DNA from: Acanthochlamys bracteata
Taxonomy: Eukaryota; Streptophyta; Magnoliopsida; Pandanales; Velloziaceae
NCBI GenBank assembly: GCA_019914995.1
Contig: CM034145.1
Location: 5,525,262 to 5,589,261, forward strand
Reading direction: 5' to 3'
DNA length: 64,000 nucleotides
In this document: piece after piece, positions 50,676 through 63,039 of the stretch
How the letters are laid out: each line of letters opens with the position of its first letter
Position numbering within the stretch: the first letter of the stretch is position 1
Notes under the pieces: model-generated
What the model was told of the DNA's origin: nothing
Database searches by the model: none
The model's input: the letters and a program-made list of their open reading frames with translations, nothing else
Program-made: the position numbers and the translations under genes

Positions 50676-50999
50676 TCAGCCAGATCCAACAATAATGTTG
50701 TTAATTGGAATGAATATGAGCTTAACGAAGAACCCAACGAATCCCATCACCACGAATCCGATCGCCGTCCTCACCGCAACCTTAGTAAACTCTACAGATC
50801 CGAAGCCAATCAAAATTAAAGCAAAAAAAAGAACATCGAAAATAATCAACACATTCCCAAGAAAAGGGAAAAAGAAAACACAAATCAAATCAAATTAAAT
50901 AAAACCTTTGCGATCAGGCTTGTGGCAACGCTTGACGAGACGAACACTCTCCTTCGCGAAATCACGCAGAGGATCCACCGCTGAATCGATTGCGTCCAT
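50676..50999 (-). CDS. SEC61 gamma subunit of the ER protein translocon (SecE family)
   Basis: The gamma subunit is the single-span clamp that holds the SEC61 channel together for protein entry into the endoplasmic reticulum. Two exons, 50999-50906 and 50791-50676, join in phase to give 69 residues, the standard length. Exon 1 encodes [20 protein letters not shown] and [11 protein letters not shown], the cytosolic helix and charged hinge. Exon 2 encodes [30 protein letters not shown] and the short tail NNIIVGSG; the membrane span lies at about 37-60. All match plant SEC61G. The frame is intact. An inverted-repeat element starts about 100 bases upstream of the start codon. Confidence 0.94.
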
Positions 51000-51106
51000 C
51001 GCTGCAGTGTTTCTCGAAGATCAATTGATTGAAGAACTCGAAGATCGAGATCTGGAGAAAATCAAAGAACAGTTTTTTATAAATAAATAAATATAAATCG
51101 AGTCCC

Positions 51107-51958
51107 ATGTGGCAATATATGACCCGATTCAAAAATTTAATCTAAAATTGATCTATTTAATCTGTATTAGGGTTGAAAATTTTGATCCATATATCCTATA
51201 TAAATATATGGGTTAGTTTAGGATTGAACGAATTTGATCCGATTATTAAATAGGTTGATCCGAGTTAATCCGAAATTAACCCACAAATTCGAAATATTAT
51301 TTTTTGAAAGAATAATTCTTGATTTTTTCTTAACATATAATAAAATATTGGTAATAAAAATAATTAATAATAATTATTTACAAACTATTAAATTATATTG
51401 TATTTATAATTAATTTTTATTTTTATATCTTAGTAAATAGTGTAAGATGAAAATTATAATATTATCGAAAGTATTACTATGTAGTTATTTATGACGAATT
51501 TAGATTTCGTATAAAGATTTTTATAAAAATTTTGTTAGATAGATATATTTATCAGATTTTTATAAAAATTTTGTTAGATAGATATATTTATCAAATTTTT
51601 ATCGAAATTATTAATATGTATTTATAATCATAAATTTCAGCTGTTATCATATATTTTTAAAAAATAAAAATAATATATCTTTTTATATTGTAAGGACCGA
51701 TGAAGATATTAAGGAATGCATATTTTGTCAGATATAATTATATCTCGTCAGTAAAAATATCGTTCACTTTCATTCGAACTGATCTTATAATTTTGCTGAA
51801 ACTTAAAATATATTTTAATTATTAAATGGGTCGATTTGAATTTGATCCGATTATTAATAGGTTGGATTAGAGTTGACAATTTTGGCCCGTATAAATTTAT
51901 GAAATGGGTTAGAGTTAAATAGGTCAATTCAAAACTGACCCACAAATTCATATTGCTA
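51107..51958. repeat. AT-rich inverted-end element upstream of SEC61 gamma
   Basis: TGGCAATAT at about 51107 and ATATTGCTA near 51950 are inverted, with further inverted sharing inside (TTGATCTATTTAA versus the complement of TTAAATAGGTCAATT). Direct sharing also occurs: AATTTGATCCGATTATTAA near 51228 and again near 51838. A two-copy 39-base tandem repeat sits in the middle. No open frame. The family is unassigned and no clear target duplication was found. Confidence 0.5.
51516..51593. repeat. Two-copy 39-base tandem repeat
   Basis: GATTTTTATAAAAATTTTGT and what follows repeats at 51516 and 51555 with almost no change. It lies inside the AT-rich element at 51107-51958. Confidence 0.85.
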
Positions 51959-52026
51959 CTCCTAAAAGTAATAATAAACGTGTTTCTTGGCGTGAAATTC
52001 CGTTCTAGTGTTTCGGTTTTCATCGA

Positions 52027-52283
52027 GGGGTGCGTTTGACGCAGCTTATCATAAGCTGCTTATCAACTTTTTTCTATTTCACGTTTTCAATACATATTTT
52101 ATAAATATATAAAAAATTTATTTAAAAATTTAAAAAGTGTAGAAAAATTTTATAAAGTAAGATATTTTCATTATATATTTTTATTATTTTTTTGGAAGTA
52201 AAAAAATAGAACTTATTTTTCAAAAAAGACAAAAATATCTTACATTTTAGAAAAGTTTTATTTCATAAGCACTCCCAAACGCC
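52027..52283. repeat. MITE-like AT-rich element (GCGTTTG-ended)
   Basis: The left end GGGGTGCGTTTGACGC and right end CTCCCAAACGCC are inverted. Subterminal GCTTATCATAAGCTGCTTATC is itself a short palindrome. The core is AT-rich like the other copies. Confidence 0.6.
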
Positions 52284-53634
52284 ACTTAAGACAAAGCTCG
52301 AACTCTCACCGTGTACTGTTGTGCACTCTTTACATCAAGTAAACCATTCAAAAACCCTAAATAACTACTTTGGGAAATTATATTGGTTGGTTATATGTTG
52401 CGTGTTTGGAATGGACAGTGAAGTAGATTTAAATGCCTAGACACAACGTCATCTGTTAGGAATATAATAGGGATTACAAAGAGAACAGGTAATGTCTTAA
52501 TGGGCCGTAGTGTTTTCTCACTAGGCCGTATTGGGCTCTATCAACGTAGATGTTCATCTGTGGTGGGTCACCTGCTTCGTATCTATTATTTTGTGTTCTT
52601 GAATGATTGACTCTTGATGCTTACGGATTCTCCACGGCCCCGAACAGTTGGGATCAACTGTTTGTATTACTGTACGAAACACTAACCTTGGCAAATCGCA
52701 TATACCTCTGGTCAACCGTTTCGCTGGAGACAGTAAGCATCTGGGTCCCACTGTTAGTATATAATTCGTGGAATTTGAAATACGTTTGAAATTAATTTTG
52801 AAATAAAATTTTTATACGATAAACGATATTTTTATTTTTTTATAAAATAAGTTTTATTATTTTATTTTAAGAAAATAAAATTATGTATAAAAAAATTTTA
52901 TTACGTAAATTTTTTTTATATTTTTTAAATTTTCAAATAAATTTTCTAAATATTTATAAATTATATATTAAAAAAATATATAATTAAAAATTGAAAAACA
53001 GCATTCTATATAATAAGCTAAGTCAAACGTGGCCTTAAAGTTATTTGGCGTTGCATTTTCAAAAATTAATTTCTTAATTTGTAGTTTATATTTTTAATAA
53101 TTTTTTATAAAAAATATTTTTTAAAATTAATTTCAAAATTCTATCAGTCGTCTGTGTTATAAAAATTTGATCATCTTGTTTTACAGTGGACGGATGGGAA
53201 CGAATTCGCACGGTGCGGGTATTTGCGTGAAACAATCCTACCGCATGCGAGCCATTTGCATTCAGTCAACGATTGTGCTATTGTTTTAGTGACGTCCATT
53301 AACTTCTGCAAAACCGGAACAACCCATATAAAATGCCACGTGTACGTTTTGGTAAGTGTGACGTCAGCAACACGAACCCCTGTAACTACAGTTAATTAAT
53401 TAATTATTTGATTAAAGTTTGATTCTCCTTTTTTTTTTTTCGCTACTGGGGCCGGGTAGCGGCAGAAGCTTCACCGGAGCTCCGGAACCCGTTTACGGAC
53501 CCTTTTCGCAGAGCTTTTTTTTGTTGCGGTTTGAAAAGGTTGAGACTTTCTATAGAGGGAGAAAAGCTTTGGAGAGAAGGCTGTACTTGAGTTTGTTGTT
53601 AACGATTTTACGGGTTTTGATCCGGGGATTGAAG
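52284..53634. other. Intergenic and CNGC leader
   Basis: A patch beginning TGTTAGGAATATAATAGG at 52454 looks like a possible Copia-type LTR start, but no end or target duplication was found. A GTTTG-type MITE-like tract lies at about 52790-53036. From about 53160 the sequence is GC-richer and unique, and 53440-53634 is the likely 5' leader of the CNGC gene. Confidence 0.45.
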
Positions 53635-56600
53635 ATGAGATTCGGTTCTAAGAAGGTGGAAGATGAGATGGGGCTCCAGAAGGAGAGAACTGTGAGGTAA
53701 TATTTTTTCTTGTTTTTGGATATTTGGAAAGATTTGAGTTTGGAGTTGTTTTTGTGTTGATTGTTGGATTTAAAGTGTTGTCCAGATTTGGTTTATTGTT
53801 TAGAAATAGGAAATGAGCTAAACTTTAGCTTCTAATTTAAGTAGGATGTTCTTTCTTTTTGCTGGAGGATGGAGTTGGCAAGCTTTGATACTTCAAACTT
53901 TTTCATGATGGTTGGAAATTGGAAGCAGTTATTTCTGGTTATGTTGGTTAGGTTTTGGATATAAGCTGAATTTTATGTTTTCTGTATCTGTTAAGGTTTC
54001 TATGTTTCTCTGAAAATGCAAATTCAAGCTGGTTGAGTTGACTTAGTTTTGATTGATTTTGTTACTCTGACGAACTAAGTTGTTACTATTCTTAGGTAAG
54101 AGATTTGATTTCATTAGTATGCTTCTATAATTATGTTGCTCAGCAATAAAAGGGAGCTAGATTTTAGTCTCTTATCTTTCAGAATGATCTTGTTGTTATG
54201 CTTTTTGATTGAATTGAATGGATCGTGTTATGACTGAGAGATATTTCGATATAGTTTTTGTTGTAGAGAAAGATCAGCAGTAATCATTCAATCCAACAGT
54301 TTAGCAGTTGGAATCGTTATTTTACCTATAAGTTCAGTGGGTTCTCATTGCAGTTCGATTTGGCCTAGCAGTTGATTGGTGTTATCGCTTCAAACTACTA
54401 GCAAGCACAACTGTATATGCAAGAAGGATAATTCTTTGATTTGGACCTTATATGTTTGAATTCTTACTGTAAGTTATGAGAATTTAGTAGCACCTGCTTC
54501 TCACTATATCATGTGGCAGTTGATCTGAATAACTTCTTTCTATTTCTCAACAGACCACCTTGTGTGATCACTGAAATTTTACCACTGTGAAGGTCATGTT
54601 TGTTCTCACGACTTCCATAATGATGGAAAGATTTCATATTTAATATGTAGCTTTATTGTTGCTTTGGGATTTGGATTTTAGTAGTGGCTCCTTGTTGTTA
54701 CATCTTGATCATTTGGCTCGAAATTTCTTTAATAGACTCACTAAAATGAAAATTTTGACATGTAGGTTCTATCCTGATGAAAAACAAAACTCGCCCAAAC
54801 CCCAGTACCAGACGCACAAGTCAAATGGAAGTATGCTTAGTAGATTTGCTGGTAGTGAAAGCCCTGGAAGATCCAAAGTGTTTCCTGAGGATCATGAACC
54901 TTGGCAGAAGCGGATTTTTGATCCTGGAAGCGACATCGTTCTTAAATGGAACAGGATATTCCTTTTCTCATGCTTGGTTGCACTTTTTGTAGATCCATTG
55001 TACTTCTATCTGCCTTCGATCGATGACAGGGACACAACATCTTGCATCAAGACAGACCATCGTTTGAGCATTACTATCACCTTCTTTCGTACTCTTGCTG
55101 ATCTATTCTATGTTCTGCACATTCTGTTAAAGTTTAGGACAGCATATGTAGCTCCTAGCTCAAGGGTCTTCGGAAGAGGGGAGCTTGTGATGGATCCAAA
55201 GAAGATAGCAAGGAGGTATTTGCGCTCAGATTTTGCGATTGATGTGGCTGCTGCTCTCCCAATTCCACAGGTATTATTCATATCTCAAGATGCGGTCAAG
55301 CTAAATGTAACATTTTTTGTACCTAAGCTCAGGTGAGCTTCATTCTCTCCATTTTCAGATCGAAGTCTTATCTTGTAGTGGTGATTGTGTTTTACATGCT
55401 GTGCATTTGCCTTCTAGATCAGCTTGGTTCTTAGACAGTTTGCTGCCGGAGAATTTTTACAGCTAATTCTATAATCTTTTTCTTTAAGCTCTTTCTGATA
55501 GCATTTACCACACCTCTTTTGTTTCCTCTTTACCTTAAAGTATTTATATGTTGATATTCTTCCTTGTGGCAGTAATTTTTCCTAACGGCCGTTAGGCATC
55601 ACTGAGCCTCTGTATCTAGAAATGCTTAGCTTTGTAGGTAGTGTTTTATGAGCTTGTCTGTAAACAATTCTAATAATAAATGGAGTAATCAACCATAAAA
55701 CCTTGACTCTAAATGTTTCATATTTTACCATGCTATTTGGCTTGAGTGTACTTCTGGTATTTGAAAAACCCTTTCTTGATTGAATCTTGACTCTGTCCTC
55801 AGATTGTCATCTGGCTTGTCCTCCCGTCAGTCAAGAGCTCAAGTACTCACCACAGCAGCAATGCTCTCGCATTAATTGTTCTACTTCAATACATTCCTAG
55901 GTTATATCTCATCTTCCCTTTAAGTTATCAAATAATAAAAGCTGCTGGGGTCGTCACAAAGACTGCATGGGCTGGTGCTGCTTACAATTTACTGCTCTAC
56001 ATGCTAGCGAGCCATGTAAGTATTCTGTTGGTACATTTGGTATAGAGGAATATGGAGTAAAACATACTGTAGTCTGCATTTGAACCTTATACATGTAATC
56101 AAACTCCGAAGTGGATTTGCAGGTGTTGGGTGCAGCATGGTATATTCTATCCATTGATAGGCAAACAACATGCTGGAGTTCAGAGTGCCATAAGGAGAAA
56201 ATTTTAACTTGTACACCTAAGTTTTTAGATTGTGAGAATTTCAACAAGCAGGATCGACAAGCTTGGGCAAATCAGACAAATGTATTTTCAAATTGTAATG
56301 CTAGTAATGCAGATAGTATAAGTTTCAACTTTGGCATATTTGGGTCTGCAATGTCTACTGGTGTTGTGTCATCACCATTTATTCAAAAGTACTTCTTTTG
56401 CCTATGGTGGGGTCTACAAAACTTGAGGTACAGTTTGCTTCCGACAAGTAGGTGGAATTCTAGTAGCTTCCTATGCCTTAAGCATAATGAGTAGAAATTT
56501 GTTCATATACGTTCTAGTGTCCATATTCTAGGCATGCAATTTTCATATAAGAAATATATAACCTCCTATATTCTAATTGCTAAACTAGTAAGCATTGTTT

Positions 56601-59110
56601 AGTTGATAAGCGAAAACGTTTCAGAATCTTGGATATTTGAAGCCTGAAATAAAATTTTGTCTTGGAAATACAGGTTGTAATCTGGTCACTGAGATCAGAA
56701 TAGTCACGCACTTTCTTGAAACCAACTTCCTGGGTGCTAAATCTGATGGAATAAGATTTCATGGATGGCCTGAGTTTTGGCAAAATTAAATGATTTTTCC
56801 TGGAATCAGCATATGCACTAGCCCTTTTATCATAAATATAATACTGCTTGATTATTCTGTTGCTTAGAGAAAATCTACTTTCTCTAGTCTAGTATTGATT
56901 TGGTCGAAGAATGAATGTCATTTTGTTTCTGCTTTGATGCTTTCTAGAAGCTTTCAGAAAAATGGGAGATATGTTGACCTTGGTTATCTTTACATGCTAA
57001 CCAATGCTTATGAAAACTATTTTTCTTTTTTGGTTTCAGTTCCTATGGACAGAGTTTGCAAACGAGCACTTTTATTGGGGAAACATCATTTGCAATACTT
57101 ATTGCCATTCTTGGTCTTGTGTTGTTTGCACATTTGATTGGAAATATGCAGGTAGGTAATGTACACAAAAGATTTACGGATTGCAGCATCTTATTCTTCT
57201 TGTACTGGTTCATAATTGATGAATTATGCTTAAGAATCATAGGGAAGTGCTTTTGCATTTGGTAGTTTATTTATTTCTTTAAAAGGAAAGTTTATTGGTG
57301 TGGACAAACTTTTTTAGATTAGGCTGTACAACATAGACTATTCTATTCTAGCTCAGTTGCTACTGGTTCTGTGCTGCATAATAGGTTGTTTGATATTCTG
57401 TATAAGAAGTATGATTGGACTACATTGTGTGTACAATACATTGGTTGGCGATCCTGTTGTTTGTACTATTTATACATTTTGCATTTCAGCATAGCAAATA
57501 GCACTATGCATCATATGTATTTGGTCCCGAGGTAATGTATTGGCTATATTAGTGTTATATGCAAGTCTCCAATACTTGGTCATAAATTAGTGATGCTCTA
57601 TAAAGCCTGGTGAATGTATACTCAAGAAAAGGATGATGTTAATGAAGTTTAAGTTTATAAGCTATACCTGATTACATGTTTTCTACAGTGTTATATTTGA
57701 CATAAATGTTATACCGAGTTGCCTTATGTACATGGACCGACTGAGAATTATGTTTTGGGCCAAGATGCTTGATTGACAAGATATTCACTTTACATCCTTG
57801 ATGCACTATCTAACTAAATTCGATGGTAAAGTCCGCCGTGCAACCGTTTTCGAGGAACTTGTGGAGAGTAAAATGCAATTTAATGAATAATACATTCTAG
57901 AAATTATTATATCTTATATGGTACATTTTTGTAGCGATGAGATTGGATTGCCTTACATATGTTAACAGATATCATCGTCATATATCTGTTTCGCCTAGTA
58001 GATGCTCTTCGTAACAAGAGCAGTGTCAATGTTGTGAGTAATGATGGTTTATTTCTTTGTAGACCTACCTGCAATCCATTACCGTCAGGCTTGAGGAATG
58101 GAGGTTGAAGCGAAGAGACACGGAAGAATGGATGAGGCACCGCCAACTCCCTCATGATTTAAGAGAGCGAGTGAGACGGTTTGTTCAGTACAAGTGGTTG
58201 GCAACACGGGGAGTAGACGAAGAGTCGATTTTAAGAGCATTACCTGCAGACCTTTGTCGAGACATTCAGCGTCACCTTTGCTTGGACCTTGTCAGACGTG
58301 TATGTTGCATTTATAATTTCTAGCTCTCTTTCTTTGGCAAATTACAAAATCCTCCGAATTATTATAATCTTTCTTCTCCATGTACAGGTACCTTTCTTTT
58401 CGCAGATGGATGATCAACTCCTAGATGCGATATGTGAGCGTTTGGTTTCCTCTTTATGCACCGAGGGTACCTTCATAGTCCGTGAAGGTGATCCTGTCAC
58501 TGAAATGCTCTTCATCATCCGCGGAAAACTAGAAAGCTCTACTACAAATGGGGGAAGAACAGGTTTCTTCAACTCAATCACATTAAGACCTGGACAGTTC
58601 TGTGGTGAGGAGCTACTGAGCTGGGCATTGCTCCCAAAATCTACAGTCAATTTGCCATCTTCAACCAGGACAGTAAAGGCCCTTGTTGAGGTGGAGGCTT
58701 TTGCATTGAGAGCGGAAGACCTCAAGTTTGTTGCCAACCAATTTCGTAGGCTGCACAGCAAGAAGCTCCAGCACACATTCCGATTCCATTCTCCTCATTG
58801 GAGGACTTGGGGTGCCTGCTTTATCCAGGCAGCTTGGAGACGGTATAAGAGAAGGAAGATGGTGAAAGACTTGAGCATGATGGAGTCCTTTTCCTCAAGA
58901 TCAGAAGGGCAAGCAGATGATGAAACTTGGCGCGAGGAAGAGGATAATACAAGTTCGGCGACTCCTCTATCGCAGAATCTTAACGTAACAATCCTTGCAT
59001 CGAAGTTTGCTGCTAATACGAGGAAGGGAGCTCAGAGGATGAAGGGCACAGGCATGCCAAAGCTTCAAAAGCCAGATGAGCCTGACTTCTCCTCTGAACC
59101 TTATGATTAA
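53635..59110 (+). CDS. CNGC14: Cyclic nucleotide-gated channel, CNGC14/17 group
   Basis: Plant CNGCs are plasma-membrane cation (often calcium) channels gated by cyclic nucleotides and calmodulin; CNGC14 acts in root auxin calcium signals. Exons 53635-53696, 54766-55270, 55803-56015, 56123-56427, 57040-57151, 58063-58299 and 58388-59110 join in phase: 718 residues. The N-terminus VRFYPDEKQ and KVFPEDHEPW resemble CNGC14. The transmembrane region starts at KWNRIFLFSCLVALFVDP and contains FRTLADLFYVLHILLKFRTA and FGRGELVMDPKKIARRYL. The pore reads SSYGQSL at 362-368, where close relatives have GQN. A C-linker (LPHDLRERVRRFVQYKWLAT) precedes the nucleotide-binding fold (about 479-595, with GQFCGEELLSWAL). 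An IQ motif, FIQAAWRRYKRRK, lies near 623-635. The frame is intact. CNGC14 is preferred over CNGC17 by eye only. Confidence 0.92.
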
Positions 59111-59723
59111 TGTTGGATGATAAAGGTTTGTTTAGAGTACACAAGAAAAGGATTCTATAAACAGATATGCAGCCAGAATGGGCTCGGGTAAATTCGCAAG
59201 TGTCTCTCTTTACTTTCTCAGTGATTTTTCTTTGTGGATACATGTATTAACTTCTTGCAGTAATGCTATCAACCCTGATAGAAAGTGTAATGCCAGATTA
59301 TCACAAAAAAAAGAAAAAAAAAATTCACGGCTGTGTTCCTACATATGTCAACTTCGTTTAGTGAAACATAGAAGTTTGTAGCGTGTTGCAAAACTCACTC
59401 GTCAAGTGCTTTGAAAACTCGACAAACATCATTGAAATGCCTATTTCATTTTTTACGTCCATTTTATCAATTGGAAGAAAAATGCCCTCCTTCTAAGAGC
59501 AAAATATTTACTGGAAATGTACAGAGCTCGTTCTGTATGAACTTCAAAAAGAAGAAAAGTTTTCTTTTCAGGATAAAAAGGAAACGAAATGGTACAAGAG
59601 TCGCTCAACTATTCCTCAAAAATTTGATTCAGCTGGAATTCTTGTAGACGTATCTGGAGTTCAAGAGCACTTTGTCAGCCTGGCTTTGTTCAACAGAAAC
59701 AACGGACGCTTCTTCCATGTAGT
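59111..59723. other. Spacer between convergent CNGC gene and SCY1 remnant
   Basis: The CNGC 3' untranslated region and the downstream flank of the SCY1 pseudogene. No separate gene was recognised; the short frame at 59411-59647 shows no family match. Confidence 0.5.
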
Positions 59724-62700
59724 TTACTGACCATATCTGTCCGAGTCATATAACTCTATATTCTTGTACTTCAGGAATATTATCTCTGCTAGAACTTTTG
59801 TCGCTGTATCAGTAGCTCAACCAACTAAGATGAGAACAGATGTTCCAGCAAATCCCCTGAATGCAGTCAAGTGAGTGATTTGCTCTACAACAGCAGGACC
59901 GGCAGCTAGAACCGCCAGAAACGCAGAGCCAAGAACTGATATCCGGCTTAGATCCTGAGAATTTCATAAATAATAGCCTAGTCGATATGTGTATCTTGAT
60001 ACAAATATAGTTGTTTACTAAACATTTAAACCAAAGTTCAGAAATCAGCATGCATAGTTTCTACATTCCTTAATGTTTGAACTCCACAAACTCTACCAGT
60101 GGGGTGGTTAATGCAGAAATAATTGATCATATAAGAGTATTAAGAACTGATATATAAAAAGAGTGAACACTTACAGTTTTGATGAAGAATGCTGTGGTTT
60201 TTCCCGGTCGAACAAGTGGAATTGAAGCACCTTGACGCTTCAATTGTTTGCTTACATCATCAGGATCCAATTGTAGAAAAGTGTAATAGTAGTTGAAGAA
60301 AGCTATCAGCAGTACGTTCGTGGGAAGATACAATGAACCTACAAAGCGTAACTTAGCAGTTTAGAGCATGTTACATTCAGCAAATGCATTTGCTAGTCCA
60401 TCATAGCATTACCTCCTGGATTTAAGGTGAGTGCAACGTTTTTAAGAGCTGCCAAACCAGTGAAGCGTGCCAAAGTACCCGGTAAAGCCAAGGAAGATGT
60501 TGAGAACATAATAGGCATCACCCCAGAACTATTTACCTAATGCAAAAACAAAAGAAATCAGTTCAAGAAGATACGAATATAAACCAAAGTTGTTGATCTA
60601 GCAAAATCATTTAACTCATAATTAGGAGTCCATGGTGCAATAGTTCTAAATCAACATACCTTGAAAGGAAGATATGCAGACTTTTGAAGACCTTCACTTC
60701 TACTGCTGTATCTTGAAGCATAATTAAGTGGAATCTTCCTTTCAGCCTCCTGTTTTCTTTGTGCAAATAAAGTTAGCAAAGCTGACTTCTTATAAAGTTA
60801 TATAAACAATTACAATGGCACCTGAAGGACATATTACCTGGACGTAAACAATTCTACAAACTATAAGCACAAATGACAGAATAATAGTAGCAAGTCCAAT
60901 GTAGTTGCCGTCCTGCAAAGCATTGTGCTGCTGTCCTTCCAAATGATGCAGGCAAGTATGAGATAATGCTAGTGAATATCAGCAGTGATGTTCCATTTCC
61001 AAGTTTCAGGTCTGATATCCTTTCCCCATTTTATGTGGTAAAAACTGATCCAAGAGTTAACAATGTAACTGAAGATAACACCCATTCAAGGCTGAAGTCA
61101 TTCACATAAGGGTGCAGGTAGAGCACTTGACCAATAGCCTTGCGACAAGACAAAGTAACTATCAGCTATCCAGTTACATCCATTAAATTTAGTCACTGAA
61201 GACAATTTTTGATAATGAGAAACCACACTTAACAAGCGTGTTCCAATGATGGAAAACTGTCAGCCTTTCAAGTATGATTGCTGCTCAGAAGATAGATTGC
61301 CTCTTGTAGTCATCAGATTCATCTAAGCAACTGAAGCTAAAGGAAGCATTACAGAGATAGAGTAGATTTCCTTTACCAAGACTAGAGAAAGGAAGCACAT
61401 AGTAATTTACTATTTTAAAATAATTTGAAACAAAATAAGCTATTATAAACAGGAAGATGATAACGCATGCAAGTAGAATCAGGTTTCTCACCTGCACTAC
61501 TGCAAAGTCAACTGAAGCAAAGCGAGTGTATTGGAGGATCTTTTTCCTGCCCGCTTCCCCCTCTCTCTTCTGAAGGTCTTGCAACTTAGGATAATCTGAG
61601 TAAGCAACTGAAATACAATTTGTGCATTGATGAAAGGAACAATACCAAGGGAGCAAATTCCTAGGCGGCCAACGCCACCGCCGGAAAATGAATCCAGAGT
61701 GCTTAAGAGGCTATTCTGATCCAGATTTCCAACAAATGCCTCTTGATTAACTCCGCCTAGTGGTATATATATACCAAGCCTTGATAGTGCTAAATACCCT
61801 AAGAGCTTAAGGAATTTCCCAGGCAAAGGGCCTTTAAAAAAGTCACCAAAGTCAATGGAGTTATCCTCAATTGCAGCTGCATATGAGTAAAAGGAAAGTT
61901 CATTCTTATCAATGTTTCACAAAATGTATGAAGTATCTATGGAAAGTGTTCGGCAAAAGAAAAAACTTCTAAATAATGTATGAAAAATACTCTAAGATCA
62001 CTGCGAACCTGCGACTCCATTGTTTCAAGAAGATTTGTCCTTCCTTGTACTGGAAGTGCTTCCAAGTTTCTGCAAAACGAAGTTGCATACTTTATTCCAA
62101 GCAGCAACTAAACCAAAAGATGATTCTGTCTCTACGCCCAGGGGATTAAACGTAGAGACTTCAATTTGCATATTACATCTGCAAAGGTATTGTGATCAGT
62201 CAATGGAAAGCATGCAATTAGTTACAACAAACTAAGAACAGGTGATAACCACAGAACTAAGGTAAGCATCAACAATAGCAGCACCCAAACAAAGTCACTA
62301 CTATTACTACTTTCTCACTCAAAATAGGAAAGTTTCCAACTTTATAACAAACAACAAGAACAAATTAAAAAAGTAAAAACATTTCTTCAAACAAAAGCCA
62401 TAATACATAACACACTTAAAACTATCTGCCTATCCGCCTTGAACAATAAAATGTGAACAGTACCAAAACAAAACCATTACTTTCTCACTCAAATCAAGAA
62501 AGATTCCAACTTTATAACAGTTACAAGACAAATCAACAAAACCTTCAATTAAATTCCAGTAATGAAATTATTTCAAAAAGAAGAACATCTGCCTACCTGT
62601 TACGAGTCTTGGATGCTGAAATAAAAAACGAGCAGCTGGTGGTAACAGAGCTACAATGCTTTCTCCACTTATGCTGACGTGTCAGGGAATAAAAGGTCAA

Positions 62701-62736
62701 CGCCGGATATGGAGTAGGTTGTCTCGCCGATAACAT
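59724..62736 (-). pseudogene. SCY1: Plastid SecY (SCY1)-like gene, broken copy with introns
   Basis: SCY1 is the thylakoid SecY channel. Leftward pieces: 62736-62597 (transit peptide, MLSARQPTPYPALTFYSL), 62178-62009 (TFNPLGVETESS), 61876-61492 (RLGIYIPLGGVNQEAFVGNL, GRLGICSLGIVPFINAQ), 61138-60838 (AIGQVLYLHPYVNDF, GNGTSLLIFTSIISYL), about 60751-60661, about 60538-60413 (GVMPIMFSTSSLALPGTL), about 60340-60177 (NVLLIAFFNYYYTFLQLDP) and about 59954-59724 (SVLGSAFLAVLAAGP). It is broken: TGA in exon 2 after KDKSS, a lost base between QLLTQ and PKLQDLQ, TAA after GSVFTT, a frame shift before GNYIGL, and TGA where VGC is expected, followed by readable tail codons to TAA. Introns remain, so it is a decayed duplicate. 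A functional copy should exist elsewhere, because SCY1 is essential. Confidence 0.85.
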
Positions 62737-62799
62737 ATCGCCGGCGAATTTCTCCGACGAAGTTTTTTCTTGGAATCTTATTCGTTTCGGTACGTTATA

Positions 62800-63039
62800 G
62801 GGAGCGTTTGGGATTAGAAATGAAAATTTTTAAAATAAGAAAGTGTTTTAATTTTTTTTAAAATAAGTTTTATTTTTAATTTTAAAAAAATAATAAAATA
62901 TATAATAAAATTTTTTATTATTTTATTAATTTTTTTAAATTTTTAAATAGATTTTATACATTTATAAAATATATAATTAAAAAAATAAAAAATAAAAAAT
63001 TAATAAACTACTTATTCGAAAGCAATGCCAAACAAAGGC
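62800..63039. mobile_element. MITE of the GTTTGG-ended family, ATA flanks
   Basis: The left end GGGAGCGTTTGGGATT and the complement of the right end GCCTTTGTTTGGCATT pair around a shared GTTTGG-ATT. ATA flanks both sides (62797-62799, 63040-63042), fitting a 3-base Harbinger-type duplication. The core is AT-rich and non-coding. It lies just upstream of the SCY1 pseudogene start. Confidence 0.62.

Noticed and set aside
52454-52760. Possible solo Copia LTR starting TGTTAGGAATATA
   Set aside because: No convincing CA end or flanking duplication could be found, so the start alone is not enough.
50676-62736. SecE-type (SEC61 gamma) and SecY-type (SCY1) genes within 12 kb as a translocon cluster
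   Set aside because: They serve different compartments (endoplasmic reticulum and plastid), the SecY copy is broken, and CNGC14 lies between them. Chance is the better explanation.
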